Counted from the first letter of the stretch, positions 1-9,359 are shown. The stretch: 64,000 bases of DNA from CAVWCQ01 sp963753545 (GCA_963753545.1 CAVWCQ010000008.1:3038001-3102000); one strand, 5' to 3'. Notes: generated by a model from the letters alone, not told the origin. A program made the numbers and translations.

Positions 1-1
1 T

Positions 2-1717
2 GTGCAAGGACTGCAGGGGGATGACCCAACCTATCTGAAAACGGTGGCAACCCCAAAACATTTCGCCGTCCATAGCGGCCCGGAATCATCCCGCCACTAC
101 TTCGATGCCAAAGTCTCGCAGCGCGATCTGCTGATGACCTATCTTCCCGCGTTCAGGGCGTGTATTGTGGAAGGCAAAGCCTTTTCCATCATGGGCGCAT
201 ACAACCGCGTCAATGGCGAAGCGTGTTGTGCCAGCCCAACGCTGCTGCAAAAGATTTTGCGCGAAGAGTGGGGCTTTGAGGGATACGTGGTTTCCGACTG
301 CGGGGCCATTTACGATATTTACGCTAACCACGGCCTGGTCGATAGCCCTGCAGAGGCGGCGGCGCTGTCCGTTGAAAATGGCTGCGATCTGGAATGCTGC
401 GGGACCTATGGCATTACCTGCAATTTTGGCGGACTGACAGAGGCGGCTAGCGAAGGGATCCTTTCTGAAGAAGCCATCACTCGCTCAGTGAAACGATTGT
501 TTACAGCTCGTTTTAAGCTGGGAATGTTCGATCCTCCTGATCTCGTCCCTTATGCGCAGATACCTTACAGTATTGTCGATTCAGACGAACATCGCGCGCT
601 AGCCCTGGAGGTTGCCCAACAATCGCTTGTCTTGCTCAAAAATCAGGATAATCTGCTGCCTCTTGATAAAAATGAGATTCATTCGATTGCGATCATAGGC
701 CCCAATGCCAACGAAACACTGGTTCTGAGCGGCAATTATATGGGCACTGCCGCGGAGCCTATTTCCGTATTGGCAGGCATCCGTGCTGTTATTGCCGAAG
801 GAACGGAAGTGAACTACGCCAAGGGCTGCGAGATTGTTGGCAATTCCGATGATGGATTTGCCGACGCAGTTGAAGCGGCTCAAAAATCACAGGTAGCCGT
901 TTTGGTCATGGGGCTTTCGCAGCGCCTGGAAGGAGAAGAGGGCCAGCAGGAAGGAAACCCGTCTGGCATCGTCAGTTCAGGGGATCGCACCGCAACACTC
1001 AAACTGCCCCCTATCCAGGAAGAACTGATGCAGGCAATCTATGATACGGGAACGCCGATTATCCTGGTGCTGATGAACGGCAGCATGGTTTCCATTGAGT
1101 GGGCAAATGAAAATATTCCCGCCATTCTGGAAGCCTGGTATCCGGGGCAAGCCGGGGGATTGGCAGTAGCCAATGCTATCTTTGGTCTATACAATCCGGG
1201 TGGACGCTTGCCAGTCACCTTTTACAGGTCAAAATCGGACCTGCCCGGCTTCGATAATTACAGCATGGAAAATCGCACCTATCGTTACTTCACGGGCGAT
1301 CCACTCTATGCCTTCGGCTTCGGGCTGAGTTACACCACGTTTGCATACCGCAGCCTTCAAATCACACCGGAGACTGTCCCATCGGGCCAACCCGTAACGG
1401 TGCAGGTCGAGGTGGAAAATACAGGGCAGATCGCTGGCGATGAAGTTGTGGAACTTTATGTTCAGGATAAAGAAGCGTCGTTGCCTGTGCCGCAGCTTCA
1501 ATTGCAGGGTTTTACCCGCATTCACCTGGAATCGGGCGAGAAAAAGACAGTCGAATTCACGCTCACACCTGAGCAGATATCCTTCGCTGACGAGCAGGGA
1601 CAGTGGGTTTTGGAGCCCGGTGAGTTCAGAGTGTGGATCGGCGGCCAACAGCCGAATCTGAAATCAGACACGCAGCCGGATAATGTGGTTGAGGGGCGTT
1701 TTGTCGTCGAGGCCTGA
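2..1717 (+). CDS. Glycoside hydrolase family 3 beta-glucosidase/xylosidase, 5' end missing
   Basis: Retaining exo-glycosidase that removes terminal beta-linked glucose, xylose or arabinose from oligosaccharides. The visible 571 residues begin inside the catalytic barrel: a VATPKHFAVHSGPE stretch near residue 15 is normally over 100 residues into the family, so the true start lies before the window and the GTG at base 2 is not a start. VSDCGAI near residue 97 carries the expected nucleophile Asp99. The second alpha/beta domain follows (about residues 200-440). A C-terminal fibronectin-III-like domain (about 465-565) is seen from the FGFGLSYTTF boundary. No signal peptide can be judged. The gene converges on the GH51 arabinofuranosidase downstream, which supports a role in hemicellulose or arabinan breakdown. 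Sure of the family, not of the sugar. Confidence 0.93.
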   Translation: MQGLQGDDPTYLKTVATPKHFAVHSGPESSRHYFDAKVSQRDLLMTYLPAFRACIVEGKAFSIMGAYNRVNGEACCASPTLLQKILREEWGFEGYVVSDCGAIYDIYANHGLVDSPAEAAALSVENGCDLECCGTYGITCNFGGLTEAASEGILSEEAITRSVKRLFTARFKLGMFDPPDLVPYAQIPYSIVDSDEHRALALEVAQQSLVLLKNQDNLLPLDKNEIHSIAIIGPNANETLVLSGNYMGTAAEPISVLAGIRAVIAEGTEVNYAKGCEIVGNSDDGFADAVEAAQKSQVAVLVMGLSQRLEGEEGQQEGNPSGIVSSGDRTATLKLPPIQEELMQAIYDTGTPIILVLMNGSMVSIEWANENIPAILEAWYPGQAGGLAVANAIFGLYNPGGRLPVTFYRSKSDLPGFDNYSMENRTYRYFTGDPLYAFGFGLSYTTFAYRSLQITPETVPSGQPVTVQVEVENTGQIAGDEVVELYVQDKEASLPVPQLQLQGFTRIHLESGEKKTVEFTLTPEQISFADEQGQWVLEPGEFRVWIGGQQPNLKSDTQPDNVVEGRFVVEA

Positions 1718-1745
1718 TTGTTCAGGAAAACAGATCCGAGGGGTC

Positions 1746-2071
1746 GTTATGCACTCTCGATGAGGGCGAAATTTCAGCAAATTGATCAGAAGTGGAGTCT
1801 TAAATGCCAAAAAACAGGGGAAAAAGAAGCATTTGGGCCATTTCTGATCAACTTTCATTATTTGCGATTGTATTACAGCAGCCGGAAATTCTTATAAGTT
1901 ACTCACTATTCGGTCTTTTTTTCCCGTAGCAATCAGCGACCCTATGTTTTTTGAGGGGGTGTTCAAACCATTTCCTAACATTGGCCTTCAGGCACCAAAT
2001 AGGTTGGGCAACCTGATATCAGTATAGCACACATGTTCTAATTCGTCAATATCTAGACGAAAGAAGAGCAT
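1746..2071. repeat. 326-bp dispersed repeat, copy 1 (possible non-autonomous mobile element)
   Basis: This stretch is nearly identical, with the same length, to 36740-37065 in the same orientation; only scattered substitutions separate them. It carries no plausible gene. The left tip reads TTATGCACT, and the complement of the right tip carries a similar ATGC-C-T run, so the ends form short imperfect inverted repeats. It fills most of the gap between the convergent GH3 and GH51 genes. I infer a MITE-like element; no transposase is present and no target duplication is obvious. Confidence 0.8.
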
Positions 2072-2136
2072 CACACGTTCTAGCGACACCCCACGAGCAT
2101 GGACGCCTGTGGGATGTGGTGGTTGTTATTGTTTGA

Positions 2137-3630
2137 CTACTTGATGGTGAGTGCCGCCACAGATTTTGCAGGTAACCGTACCCACAGAGTACTACCATCA
2201 AACCGCATGCCGTCGAAGTCAACTGGGCAAACGGCATTGGGTTGGGTGAACGTATTGTGTGCGGTCATCTCACCGGCGGTCAAGAGACGTCCTGTAACCG
2301 TCGCAACTTGCATTCCCTGCAACTGGCAGGAAAGCGTGAGTTCGGCTGCCGGGTTCAGGTTACACAGGGTTAAAAGAACGCTTCCATGTTGGTTAAGTGA
2401 AGCCGACGCGCTCACCGCAGGCATTTGATCGCCGTCGAAGGTATAGGACTCACAGTCGATATCCAGAGGCAGCAGAGCAGCATCCTGGTGTCCCTTAAAC
2501 ATCTCGAAAATATGATAAGTCGGGGTCAGGACCATCTGGTCCTTTTCTGTCAGGATTAATGCCTGAAGCACGTTGACCAGTTGGGCTATATTCGCCATCT
2601 TCACGCGATCCCCATAAGCATGGAAAACGTGCAGAGACAGGGCCGCTGCCAGCGCATCACGCAGCGAGTTTTGTTGGTACAGGAAATCGGGGTGTGTACC
2701 CGGCTCCGGTGGGTACCAGTTGCCCCACTCATCCACAAACAGCGCGATTTGTTTCTCCGGGTCATACCGATCCAGAACGTCTACATGGCAGCGGATTGCG
2801 TCCTCTATTTCCCAAGCTCTTTTCAGCACGCTAAACCATTCGCGCTCACCAAATTGAGTCGCTGAATGCTCAAGGGAATCGCGGAGATAGACATAATAAT
2901 GCAGGCTGACGGCTTCAACGGAGACAAAACGACGGCCCAAAATCCGTCCTAGAAGTCTATCGAGTCCCTCGCCAGAGGTGTCACTTCCACCATAGCCGCT
3001 GGCAATTTTCAGCAGGCGGTTATCACCATAGCTACCGAGATAGGTCTGGTACTGGCAATAATGCTCGGCATAGTGTTCGGGACTCATATTGCCACCGCAG
3101 CCCCAGTTTTCATTGCCAACACCCCAAAAGGGTACGCTCCAGGGTGCTTCACGCCCGTTTTGCCGGCGCAAGGTTGCCATAGGACTGTCCCCATCAAAGG
3201 TCAAATACTCGACCCATTCCTTCATCTCCTGCACGGTACCACTGCCCACATTCCCGCAGAGGTAAGGTTCGCACCCGATCAAGTCGCACAGATCCATAAA
3301 TTCGTGCGTGCCAAAGTGGTTATTTTCAGTTACTGTGCCCCACTGGTTAATCATGCGAGGGCGTTTATCTTTGGGGCCGATGCCATCTTTCCAATGATAG
3401 TTATCAGCAAAACATCCGCCGGGCCAGCGCACATTGGGGATGTTGATTTTGCGCAGCGCTTGAATGACATCATTGCGAATACCCCGCGTATTCGGGATAG
3501 GCGAGTTTTCCCCTACCCACAACCCATCATAAATACAGCGGCCCAAATGCTCCGCAAAATGCCCATAGATATGGCGGTTTATGCTATGACGTCCACGATC
3601 TGCTTTAATGGTAAGTTGATTTATAGCCAA
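2137..3630 (-). CDS. abfA: GH51 intracellular alpha-L-arabinofuranosidase
   Basis: Releases terminal alpha-L-arabinofuranose from arabinan, arabinoxylan or arabinogalactan oligosaccharides by a retaining mechanism. The 497-residue length is normal for the family. Visible hallmarks are IYGHFAEHLGRCIYDGLWVG near the N-terminus, RWPGGCFAD (68-76), the acid/base Glu174 in GVGNENWG and the nucleophile Glu301 in FVDEWGNW. The barrel is followed by the usual C-terminal beta-sandwich. There is no signal peptide, so it should act in the cytoplasm on imported oligosaccharides, matching the sugar transporters nearby. It is monocistronic, with about 260 bp upstream before the response regulator gene. The gene symbol is used in its generic sense. 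Confidence 0.96.
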   Translation of the reverse strand: MAINQLTIKADRGRHSINRHIYGHFAEHLGRCIYDGLWVGENSPIPNTRGIRNDVIQALRKINIPNVRWPGGCFADNYHWKDGIGPKDKRPRMINQWGTVTENNHFGTHEFMDLCDLIGCEPYLCGNVGSGTVQEMKEWVEYLTFDGDSPMATLRRQNGREAPWSVPFWGVGNENWGCGGNMSPEHYAEHYCQYQTYLGSYGDNRLLKIASGYGGSDTSGEGLDRLLGRILGRRFVSVEAVSLHYYVYLRDSLEHSATQFGEREWFSVLKRAWEIEDAIRCHVDVLDRYDPEKQIALFVDEWGNWYPPEPGTHPDFLYQQNSLRDALAAALSLHVFHAYGDRVKMANIAQLVNVLQALILTEKDQMVLTPTYHIFEMFKGHQDAALLPLDIDCESYTFDGDQMPAVSASASLNQHGSVLLTLCNLNPAAELTLSCQLQGMQVATVTGRLLTAGEMTAHNTFTQPNAVCPVDFDGMRFDGSTLWVRLPAKSVAALTIK

Positions 3631-3892
3631 TAGCTTTCTACTAAACTCAACTTTTCAGAATAAGATAAAGTCTTGATGATCGCTGCAAATTGCGAACATC
3701 AAAATCTGCGCAGACCGCGCCAATAATTTGGCAGATTGCTACGCGGAGAAGCGATCCATTCATTTTTACGAAAAGTTTGTTAGCGGGGACGAAACTCTCT
3801 CTCTTAGGAGTCTGGCAAGCAGTGCAGGATTTGCCCGCTTCATGTCACCAGGCGGCGTAAGATGCGCAAGGCATTAAGGAGCCGTACCTGGT

Positions 3893-4282
3893 TTATACAC
3901 CTGTGTCCCAAACAGATTCCCCGTTCAAGAGGCGATGCAACTGATCAAGGAAACGGCTCATTTCCAATGGTTTAGCGACAAAACCAAAAAAACCAAGCTT
4001 ACGAGTCGTTTTGATCTCAGCCGTATGGACCGTACACGCCACAATCCGGGCCTCTGGTCCTAAGTTCTTCCTGAGTATTTCCAGCACTTCATACCCATCC
4101 AGTTTGGGCATTTCAAGATCTACAAAAATTATATCCACTTTTTCCAGTGTTTTTAATGTAACTTCCAGCTCTGTGGGATCGGTGATCGACGTATAGGAGA
4201 TATCTTCGTAGTCCAGCAGTCTTTCCATTACATGGACACTATAGGCATCGTCATCTATGATTAGGGCGTGTTCGTTGGTCAT
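3893..4282 (-). CDS. Single-domain response regulator (CheY-like)
   Basis: A 129-residue protein consisting only of a receiver domain. The acidic pocket (IIDDD, 9-12), phospho-acceptor Asp55 in IIFVDLEMP, a Thr in the VACTVHT stretch (about 84) and Lys104 in FVAKP are all present. No output domain is attached, so it presumably acts by protein contact or as a phosphate relay. It is the last gene of a minus-strand set of histidine kinase, receiver, receiver, with 79 bp between it and the preceding receiver gene. Its partner is most likely the kinase at 4782-6638. Confidence 0.9.
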   Translation of the reverse strand: MTNEHALIIDDDAYSVHVMERLLDYEDISYTSITDPTELEVTLKTLEKVDIIFVDLEMPKLDGYEVLEILRKNLGPEARIVACTVHTAEIKTTRKLGFFGFVAKPLEMSRFLDQLHRLLNGESVWDTGV

Positions 4283-4361
4283 TTCACTGTTTCCTGAGAA
4301 TAGCGCAAAAAGCAGCCGGATAAATGCGGGCTGATCAACCTGTAAGCCAAAAATAGGATGT

Positions 4362-4769
4362 CTACTTCACCTGCCATACCTGCTCACCGCTTAGAATACG
4401 TTGCAGAGTCTTGGGAAATAAATCAGCATCGAGTGGTTTTGAGATAACTCCGTCAAAGCCAGCATCCTTCAACATTTTCACTTCTTCATTCATGACACTT
4501 GCCGTAAGCGCAATAACACGCGTATCCTGAAAGGTTTTGTTACCCCGAATCAGTCGCAGCATAGCAAATCCATCAAGCGGTGTCATGTGAATATCTAAAA
4601 AAATGACGTCTAACTTTGATGGAAGTAATTCCAGTCTTTCCATAAAGTTGGCACTATCTTCAAAAATAGTCACGTTCTCATAATGCATCCCACGCTTTAA
4701 AAGATCGTTCATAACAATGCGACTCAGGGGATCGTCTTCCACATATAATATTGCGGGCTGCGCGATCAT
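4362..4769 (-). CDS. Single-domain response regulator (CheY-like)
   Basis: Receiver-only protein of 135 residues with phospho-acceptor Asp59 in VIFLDIHM, the acidic pair in YVEDD (10-13), Thr89 in ALTAS and Lys111 in ISKPLD. It lies 12 bp after the stop of the sensor kinase gene, so the two are co-transcribed and probably a cognate pair. It resembles the next receiver (3893-4282) in size and in the C-terminal Gly-Glu-x-Val-Trp motif (SGEQVWQVK here, NGESVWDTGV there), which suggests a local duplication. Confidence 0.9.
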   Translation of the reverse strand: MIAQPAILYVEDDPLSRIVMNDLLKRGMHYENVTIFEDSANFMERLELLPSKLDVIFLDIHMTPLDGFAMLRLIRGNKTFQDTRVIALTASVMNEEVKMLKDAGFDGVISKPLDADLFPKTLQRILSGEQVWQVK

Positions 4770-4781
4770 TTGTTCCTCATC

Positions 4782-6638
4782 TCATATAGTAGGCACCAAC
4801 CCTGACTTGAGTGGCAAAGCGACATGGAATGTAGTGCCTTGGCCCGGTGTGCTCTCCATCCACAGTCGACCACCATGCGCTTCGGCCAGCCGCCGGGAAA
4901 TGGGTAATCCTAAGCCTGTTCCTCCTCCCTTCCGTAATCCTGCTTTCGCCTGGCGGAATACCTCAAAGATTGCCTCGTGCTCATCAGGATCAATCCCTGG
5001 CCCTGTATCGCTGATAGAAACACGCATTTCTCTGTCCTGAATAAAGGCCCGGACTGTGATGCATCCCTCTTCGGTAAACTTACATGCATTCGAAATTAAG
5101 TTGAATATAATCTGTCGAATTCGCTGTTCATCTCCCGTTATTGATGGCAAATCGGGTTCGATAATCGATCCAATACTAACCGGTTTTCCTACCAAAAGCC
5201 CTCGTCCTGCTTCAACCGCAAATTGTATCACCTTCTCTACTCTCAGGTTTTCTTCAACAAAGAGTTCCAAAGAGCCAGCTTCGATTTTGGAGATATCCAG
5301 CACATCATTGATAAGATTCAAAAGATGTTTGCCACTTGCTTCGGCCATGTTGAGAACGTTAACCTGTTCAGCATTCACTTCGCCATACATACCTAATCCA
5401 ACAAACTTGGTGAGATTGATAATAGCATTTAATGGCGTTCGAAGCTCGTGCGACATGCTCGCCAGAAACATCGACTTCACTTTATCGGCGCGTTCTGCTT
5501 GCTCTCGCGCGGCTCGGAGGCTTAACTCTCTTTGTTGAACCGCGTGTGCCATATCGTTAAAGACTCCAGCCAACTGCCCTACTTCATCGCTTGTGTGGAC
5601 AGGAACTCGTTCGGCATACTGCCCACTTGTGATCGTCTGAGCGATAGCCTTTAGCTTATTAAGCGGGCGAATGGTGGTGCGATAGATAACGATATAGATA
5701 ACCGCAATCGCAAGTGCCGTGAGTGCAACGAAAATCCCGATAGTGTTCTCTAAAATACTGTTCTGAAAAGAGGCTATTTCGCTTAAATCTACCAGCACCA
5801 TCATCACAGCAGGCGAGGTCTCTGCGCCAGCCAGAACAGGAATATAGGCTACAGTATGCGGAGTACCATCATTACCGTGTATCAAATCATTCTCAATGAT
5901 AATCTGCCCACTTTGCGCGCGTTGAACTGCTATCTGATCAAATCCAACGCCATTGGTCAGTACATCACCCGGGATATTGGGCTGCGACTTCATACTGGCA
6001 GCGGTGCGGACTAATATCTGGTCATTATAAATCAGCCCTAGATGCACAGGTTCTCGGCCAAAATTCATCTCTTCAAGGAAATCACTATCCACGCGGCGGC
6101 TGAGTTGAGTTGCTCCGAGTATGTTCCCATGACTGTCTACAACGGGGGCTACAACGGCGATGCTGATATCAGTTTTACCGGAATTATTCTCGATAAGGAG
6201 TGCAGTGGTCTCAATACCAGAAAGCGCCAATTGAAACAAACGATCTTCCTCGGACGTATCACTATCACTATCAGTGTCAAACAAACGATTACCGTCGCCA
6301 TCCACAACCGCGATACCGTCAAGCGCCAGTGAAAAGTTTGCTCGCGTAATTATCTCACTGGTATCTGCTACATCGCGGCTACCGACGGCCTGATAAAAGC
6401 TGATACTCGACACTAGAAAATTGACATCAACAGTCAGTTCATCCTCAACTTCAGTTAACCGGCTTTCGATGATATTTGCTTCTTCAGCAATACGCTCCCC
6501 GCCAACTTCCCTGGTCAGGTTATTTGTGTTGCGATTTAAGAGAATAACCACACAAAAAAGTAGAATGCCCAGTACGAACAAAACCAGGGCATTCAGTTTG
6601 ACACCAAGCCTTAAATCCCCTAACCGTTTCATAATCAA
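4782..6638 (-). CDS. Membrane sensor histidine kinase with HAMP domain
   Basis: Transmits an extracellular signal by autophosphorylation. The 618 residues run: transmembrane helix (about 14-35), extracytoplasmic sensor of about 260 residues of CACHE-like appearance, second transmembrane helix (about 298-319), HAMP (320-372), short coiled coil, HisKA with phosphorylated His397 in MSHELRTPLN, and HATPase with an N box (NLISNACKF), DTGPGID and GTGLGLP. No receiver is fused; two separate receiver genes follow directly. The sensor contains a Ser/Asp-rich acidic patch (DTDSDSDTSEED, 121-132). The ligand is unknown, although the location beside sugar genes suggests a carbohydrate-related cue. A LacI-type promoter/operator lies about 430 bp upstream. 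Confidence 0.93.
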   Translation of the reverse strand: MIMKRLGDLRLGVKLNALVLFVLGILLFCVVILLNRNTNNLTREVGGERIAEEANIIESRLTEVEDELTVDVNFLVSSISFYQAVGSRDVADTSEIITRANFSLALDGIAVVDGDGNRLFDTDSDSDTSEEDRLFQLALSGIETTALLIENNSGKTDISIAVVAPVVDSHGNILGATQLSRRVDSDFLEEMNFGREPVHLGLIYNDQILVRTAASMKSQPNIPGDVLTNGVGFDQIAVQRAQSGQIIIENDLIHGNDGTPHTVAYIPVLAGAETSPAVMMVLVDLSEIASFQNSILENTIGIFVALTALAIAVIYIVIYRTTIRPLNKLKAIAQTITSGQYAERVPVHTSDEVGQLAGVFNDMAHAVQQRELSLRAAREQAERADKVKSMFLASMSHELRTPLNAIINLTKFVGLGMYGEVNAEQVNVLNMAEASGKHLLNLINDVLDISKIEAGSLELFVEENLRVEKVIQFAVEAGRGLLVGKPVSIGSIIEPDLPSITGDEQRIRQIIFNLISNACKFTEEGCITVRAFIQDREMRVSISDTGPGIDPDEHEAIFEVFRQAKAGLRKGGGTGLGLPISRRLAEAHGGRLWMESTPGQGTTFHVALPLKSGLVPTI

Positions 6639-6684
6639 CTCACCTACGACTTCTATAGAAATAAAACTTGAATTTCAGGAGCTT

Positions 6685-6937
6685 GTTATGCGCGATTTGG
6701 TTAGAAGGGTGATCAAAACAGTTGATCACTTTCTTCTGGCGGCGATCTACTTACCGCCCGTATATAGCACGGTGACTAACCATATCAATACGTCGCCATG
6801 ATTTTGTTTTGGGACGAGGAGGTAAGCACCGACAACAGTCTATCCCTTGGCCTATACCGGGTTGGACGCAAAAAGCACACCCATAAAGTTGAGCCTTAAG
6901 TACGAATTTGAAAATATACGAGAGAAAAAACACAACT
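6685..6937. repeat. Degenerate dispersed element related to 57444-57757
   Basis: The last 45 bases here (from AAAGTTGAGCCTTAAGTACG on) match 57700-57745 closely, and an internal AGTTGATCACTT segment is also shared. The left end GTTATGC resembles the tips of the other repeats in the window. No gene is visible. The remainder of the 6639-7175 gap holds only the promoter and operator listed separately. Inferred remnant of a small mobile element; the boundaries are approximate. Confidence 0.5.
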
Positions 6938-7071
6938 TGTTCCAAACTTATTTTATTTGCCGGTTATCGTAAAACGTCAGGAACAAAAAACGCCGATAAC
7001 AATCAGGTTTGCCTGTTGAACAATCTGTTGACAGAGGTGTTTTACGTCCGAATGTTCCCTTTCTTTCGTCT

Positions 7072-7087
7072 CTGTGAACGCTCACAG
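7072..7087. promoter_or_regulatory. lac-type operator, 1 mismatch from a perfect palindrome
   Basis: CTGTGAACGCTCACAG is a near-perfect palindrome with the same GTGA-CGC-TCAC core as the operator at 9391-9406. It sits just downstream of a minus-strand promoter (7090-7118), where a bound repressor would block transcription. The likely binder is the LacI protein encoded at 7176-8198. Confidence 0.7.
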
Positions 7088-7089
7088 AA

Positions 7090-7118
7090 ATCATTTCATG
7101 CTTTTCAAAAAATGTCAA
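7090..7118 (-). promoter_or_regulatory. Minus-strand sigma-70-like promoter
   Basis: On the minus strand TTGACA (7118-7113), a 17-nt spacer and AATGAT (7095-7090) are followed at once by the lac-type operator. It lies beyond the stop of the LacI gene and points toward the histidine kinase start at 6638, about 430 bp away, with a degenerate repeat in between. Confidence 0.5.
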
Positions 7119-7175
7119 GCTTTTTGAAAACACATCGAAAGCTGATCCTATTCTCACGAGTTTTTTTGGGGCAGT

Positions 7176-8198
7176 CTATTTATATGGCGCTTGTCCTGTA
7201 CTGTAACGATAAATCACTTGGGGGGAAATAACCCGCTGTTCGACTGGGGTATCTGGATCGTCCATCAATTGGACGAGATACTCAAATCCAACCAGACCAA
7301 GTTTGATGTAATTCTGCCTTACGGTGGTTAAGGGCGGATTATAATAGGCTGACTCTGGAATATCGTCGAAGCCAGTGAGTGAAACATCACCGGGCACGGT
7401 GAGGCCAATCTCTTGCAGGGCAAAAAGCGCGCCAAAGGCCATACTATCGTTTGCCGCAATAATGGCACTAAAAGAGCGTTCTTTTTGGAGCAATCGCTTC
7501 ATAACCTGATATCCACCGGGGGCAGTCCAGTTCGAGGCAATTGTAATAACCGGCTCCAGGCGATGTGATCGCAGAACCTGGAGCGTAGTGTCGTGTCTGA
7601 TCTGGGCACTGAACCAGTTCAATGGCCCATTCAACTGGCAAAAACGATTATGTCCCTGTGTGATCAAATGCTTAACAAGCTCTGCCATGCCTGAAGCATC
7701 ATCGGTGACAATGGAAGGTATTGCTTCTCCCCTCGCCGCGTCAATCTGAATAACGGGTGTCACTCCGCAGATTGATTGAACCTCTGCGAATGGCAGCCCT
7801 TTAACAGGGAGGATCATCAAAATGCCATCAACTGCCCAGGCCTTGACATTTTTTAGCGCCTCAACCAGTTGTTTTTTGGGCTCAGTGATATTGGTTAATA
7901 TAACGTCAAAACCACTCGTTTTGGCAGCAATTTCAATATTCAGAGCAATCTGCATCGGCCCACTAAACCAACTGCCATAAAGAATAATGGCTATTGTTTT
8001 TGAGGATTTTGATGCCAGTTTTGCAGCCGCCTTGCTAGGATGATAGCCAAGAATCTCAATCGCATCCTCAACGCGCTGACGAGCTTCAGCAGAGACATAG
8101 GGTTGGTTATTAATCACGCGTGATACGGTTTGATATGAGACACCAGCCAATTTGGCAACATCCAACATGGTTGGACGCGCCGCTCGTGAATTGGGCAT
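7176..8198 (-). CDS. LacI-family transcriptional repressor
   Basis: A 340-residue regulator with an N-terminal helix-turn-helix (about 10-35), hinge helix near residue 58 and a periplasmic-binding-protein-like effector domain (about 66-335). The recognition helix reads VSYQTVSRVINN, carrying the same Tyr-Gln...Arg specificity residues as E. coli LacI. Two lac-like palindromes flank its operon (7072-7087 and 9391-9406), a good match to that recognition code. It lies 62 bp downstream of a sugar-binding protein gene on the same strand, so it probably responds to the sugar that protein captures and controls the divergent transporter operon. The effector is not known; arabinose or galactofuranose-type sugars are plausible. 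Confidence 0.93.
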   Translation of the reverse strand: MPNSRAARPTMLDVAKLAGVSYQTVSRVINNQPYVSAEARQRVEDAIEILGYHPSKAAAKLASKSSKTIAIILYGSWFSGPMQIALNIEIAAKTSGFDVILTNITEPKKQLVEALKNVKAWAVDGILMILPVKGLPFAEVQSICGVTPVIQIDAARGEAIPSIVTDDASGMAELVKHLITQGHNRFCQLNGPLNWFSAQIRHDTTLQVLRSHRLEPVITIASNWTAPGGYQVMKRLLQKERSFSAIIAANDSMAFGALFALQEIGLTVPGDVSLTGFDDIPESAYYNPPLTTVRQNYIKLGLVGFEYLVQLMDDPDTPVEQRVISPQVIYRYSTGQAPYK

Positions 8199-8260
8199 TA
8201 CTATTCCTTTTCGATTACAAATATCAAGCAGTTTTCCGGTTATGATTCAAAAAATATTAC

Positions 8261-9226
8261 TCAGGAAGAGCTTTTACGCCTTTCATATTCTTCTGCCGCA
8301 GTATCAGGAAAATAGATTCCACCTGTCACTGGGATCCATTTGGGGAGGTCTTCGCCCGCAAAATAAGCAGCAATCGCATCAAAAGCCGGGGCAGCCATAT
8401 AGGGGCTGAGTTCAATAGTCGCATTCGCATCGCCATCCATCATTGCCTTAAAAATATCTGGAATAGCATCTACAGAGACAATCAGGATATCACTTCCCGG
8501 ATCCAGTCCCGCCTCTTTAATTGCTTCGATTGCTCCTATCGCCATATCATCGTTATGGGACCATACCGCGCAGATGTCAGCAGGGTTTTCTGTATTGAGG
8601 ATATTTTCCATAACTTCCTTACCCTCATCCCGTCTGAAATCACCCGTTTGCGACACAATAATCTGCATGTCTGGAAAAAGAGCTATGACCTGATTAAAAC
8701 CAATCTGGCGATCACGGGCTGCGCTGGAGCCAACCGTGCCTTGCAGTTCGACTATTGTACATTTGCCAGAAGTTGCTTGAGCAAGCCACGCGGCAGCAAG
8801 ACGGCCTTCGTGTACAAAATCGGAGGAGACACGGGTCAGATAGAGGGATTCATCGGCTGTCACATTGCGATCCACGATCACCACAGGGATTCCAGCATTC
8901 TGTGCTTCCCGGAGAACCGGTGTCCAACCTGTCTCGATCACCGGGGCAAGGATAATCGCGTCCACATGTTGTTCGATGAATAATCTGACCGCAGCGATCT
9001 GACTTTCCTGGCTGTTTTCTGCGTTAGAAAAGAGCAGATGGATTCCCCGTGCTTCGGCTTCGGCAAATACGTTTTCGGTGAATGCCGTGCGCCAATCGCT
9101 TTCTGAACCGACCTGTGCAAAACCGATGGTCAATCCTCGATCCCCGTTATTGTCCTGGGCATAAGTCGGGGGAACAGCCAAATTCAAAAGGACAAGGATG
9201 AGTAAGGTCCATCTAATAGTTCGCAT
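8261..9226 (-). CDS. YtfQ-like sugar ABC transporter substrate-binding protein (paralog 1)
   Basis: Extracytoplasmic binding protein of 321 residues with a signal peptide (hydrophobic 5-22, ending in TYAQD). Typical family segments include GFAQVGSESDWR, AIILAPV, VVIVDRN, WSHNDDMAIGAIEA and VSVDAIPD. It closely resembles the protein encoded divergently at 9564-10514, so the two arose by duplication. The E. coli relative YtfQ binds galactofuranose and galactopyranose. The membrane subunits are encoded only on the other strand, so both binding proteins may feed the same transporter. It probably shares a transcript with the LacI gene that follows. The C-terminus is Glu/Arg/Lys/Ser-rich and differs from the paralog. 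Confidence 0.92.
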   Translation of the reverse strand: MRTIRWTLLILVLLNLAVPPTYAQDNNGDRGLTIGFAQVGSESDWRTAFTENVFAEAEARGIHLLFSNAENSQESQIAAVRLFIEQHVDAIILAPVIETGWTPVLREAQNAGIPVVIVDRNVTADESLYLTRVSSDFVHEGRLAAAWLAQATSGKCTIVELQGTVGSSAARDRQIGFNQVIALFPDMQIIVSQTGDFRRDEGKEVMENILNTENPADICAVWSHNDDMAIGAIEAIKEAGLDPGSDILIVSVDAIPDIFKAMMDGDANATIELSPYMAAPAFDAIAAYFAGEDLPKWIPVTGGIYFPDTAAEEYERRKSSS

Positions 9227-9359
9227 CTATTTATTGTCCCCTCTAACTAAATTGACTTGCTTTATTCTATTTACATGCACTATCCAGCACAAGAGGGTTA
9301 GCCTTTCCATAACTTAATAATCCCAGTTATTATCCTGATCACTGCATCTAAGAACTTGC

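Noticed and set aside
6908..7231. Small open frames in the 6639-7175 gap
   Set aside because: Their translations have no domain or ribosome-binding site and overlap a promoter, an operator and a degenerate repeat.
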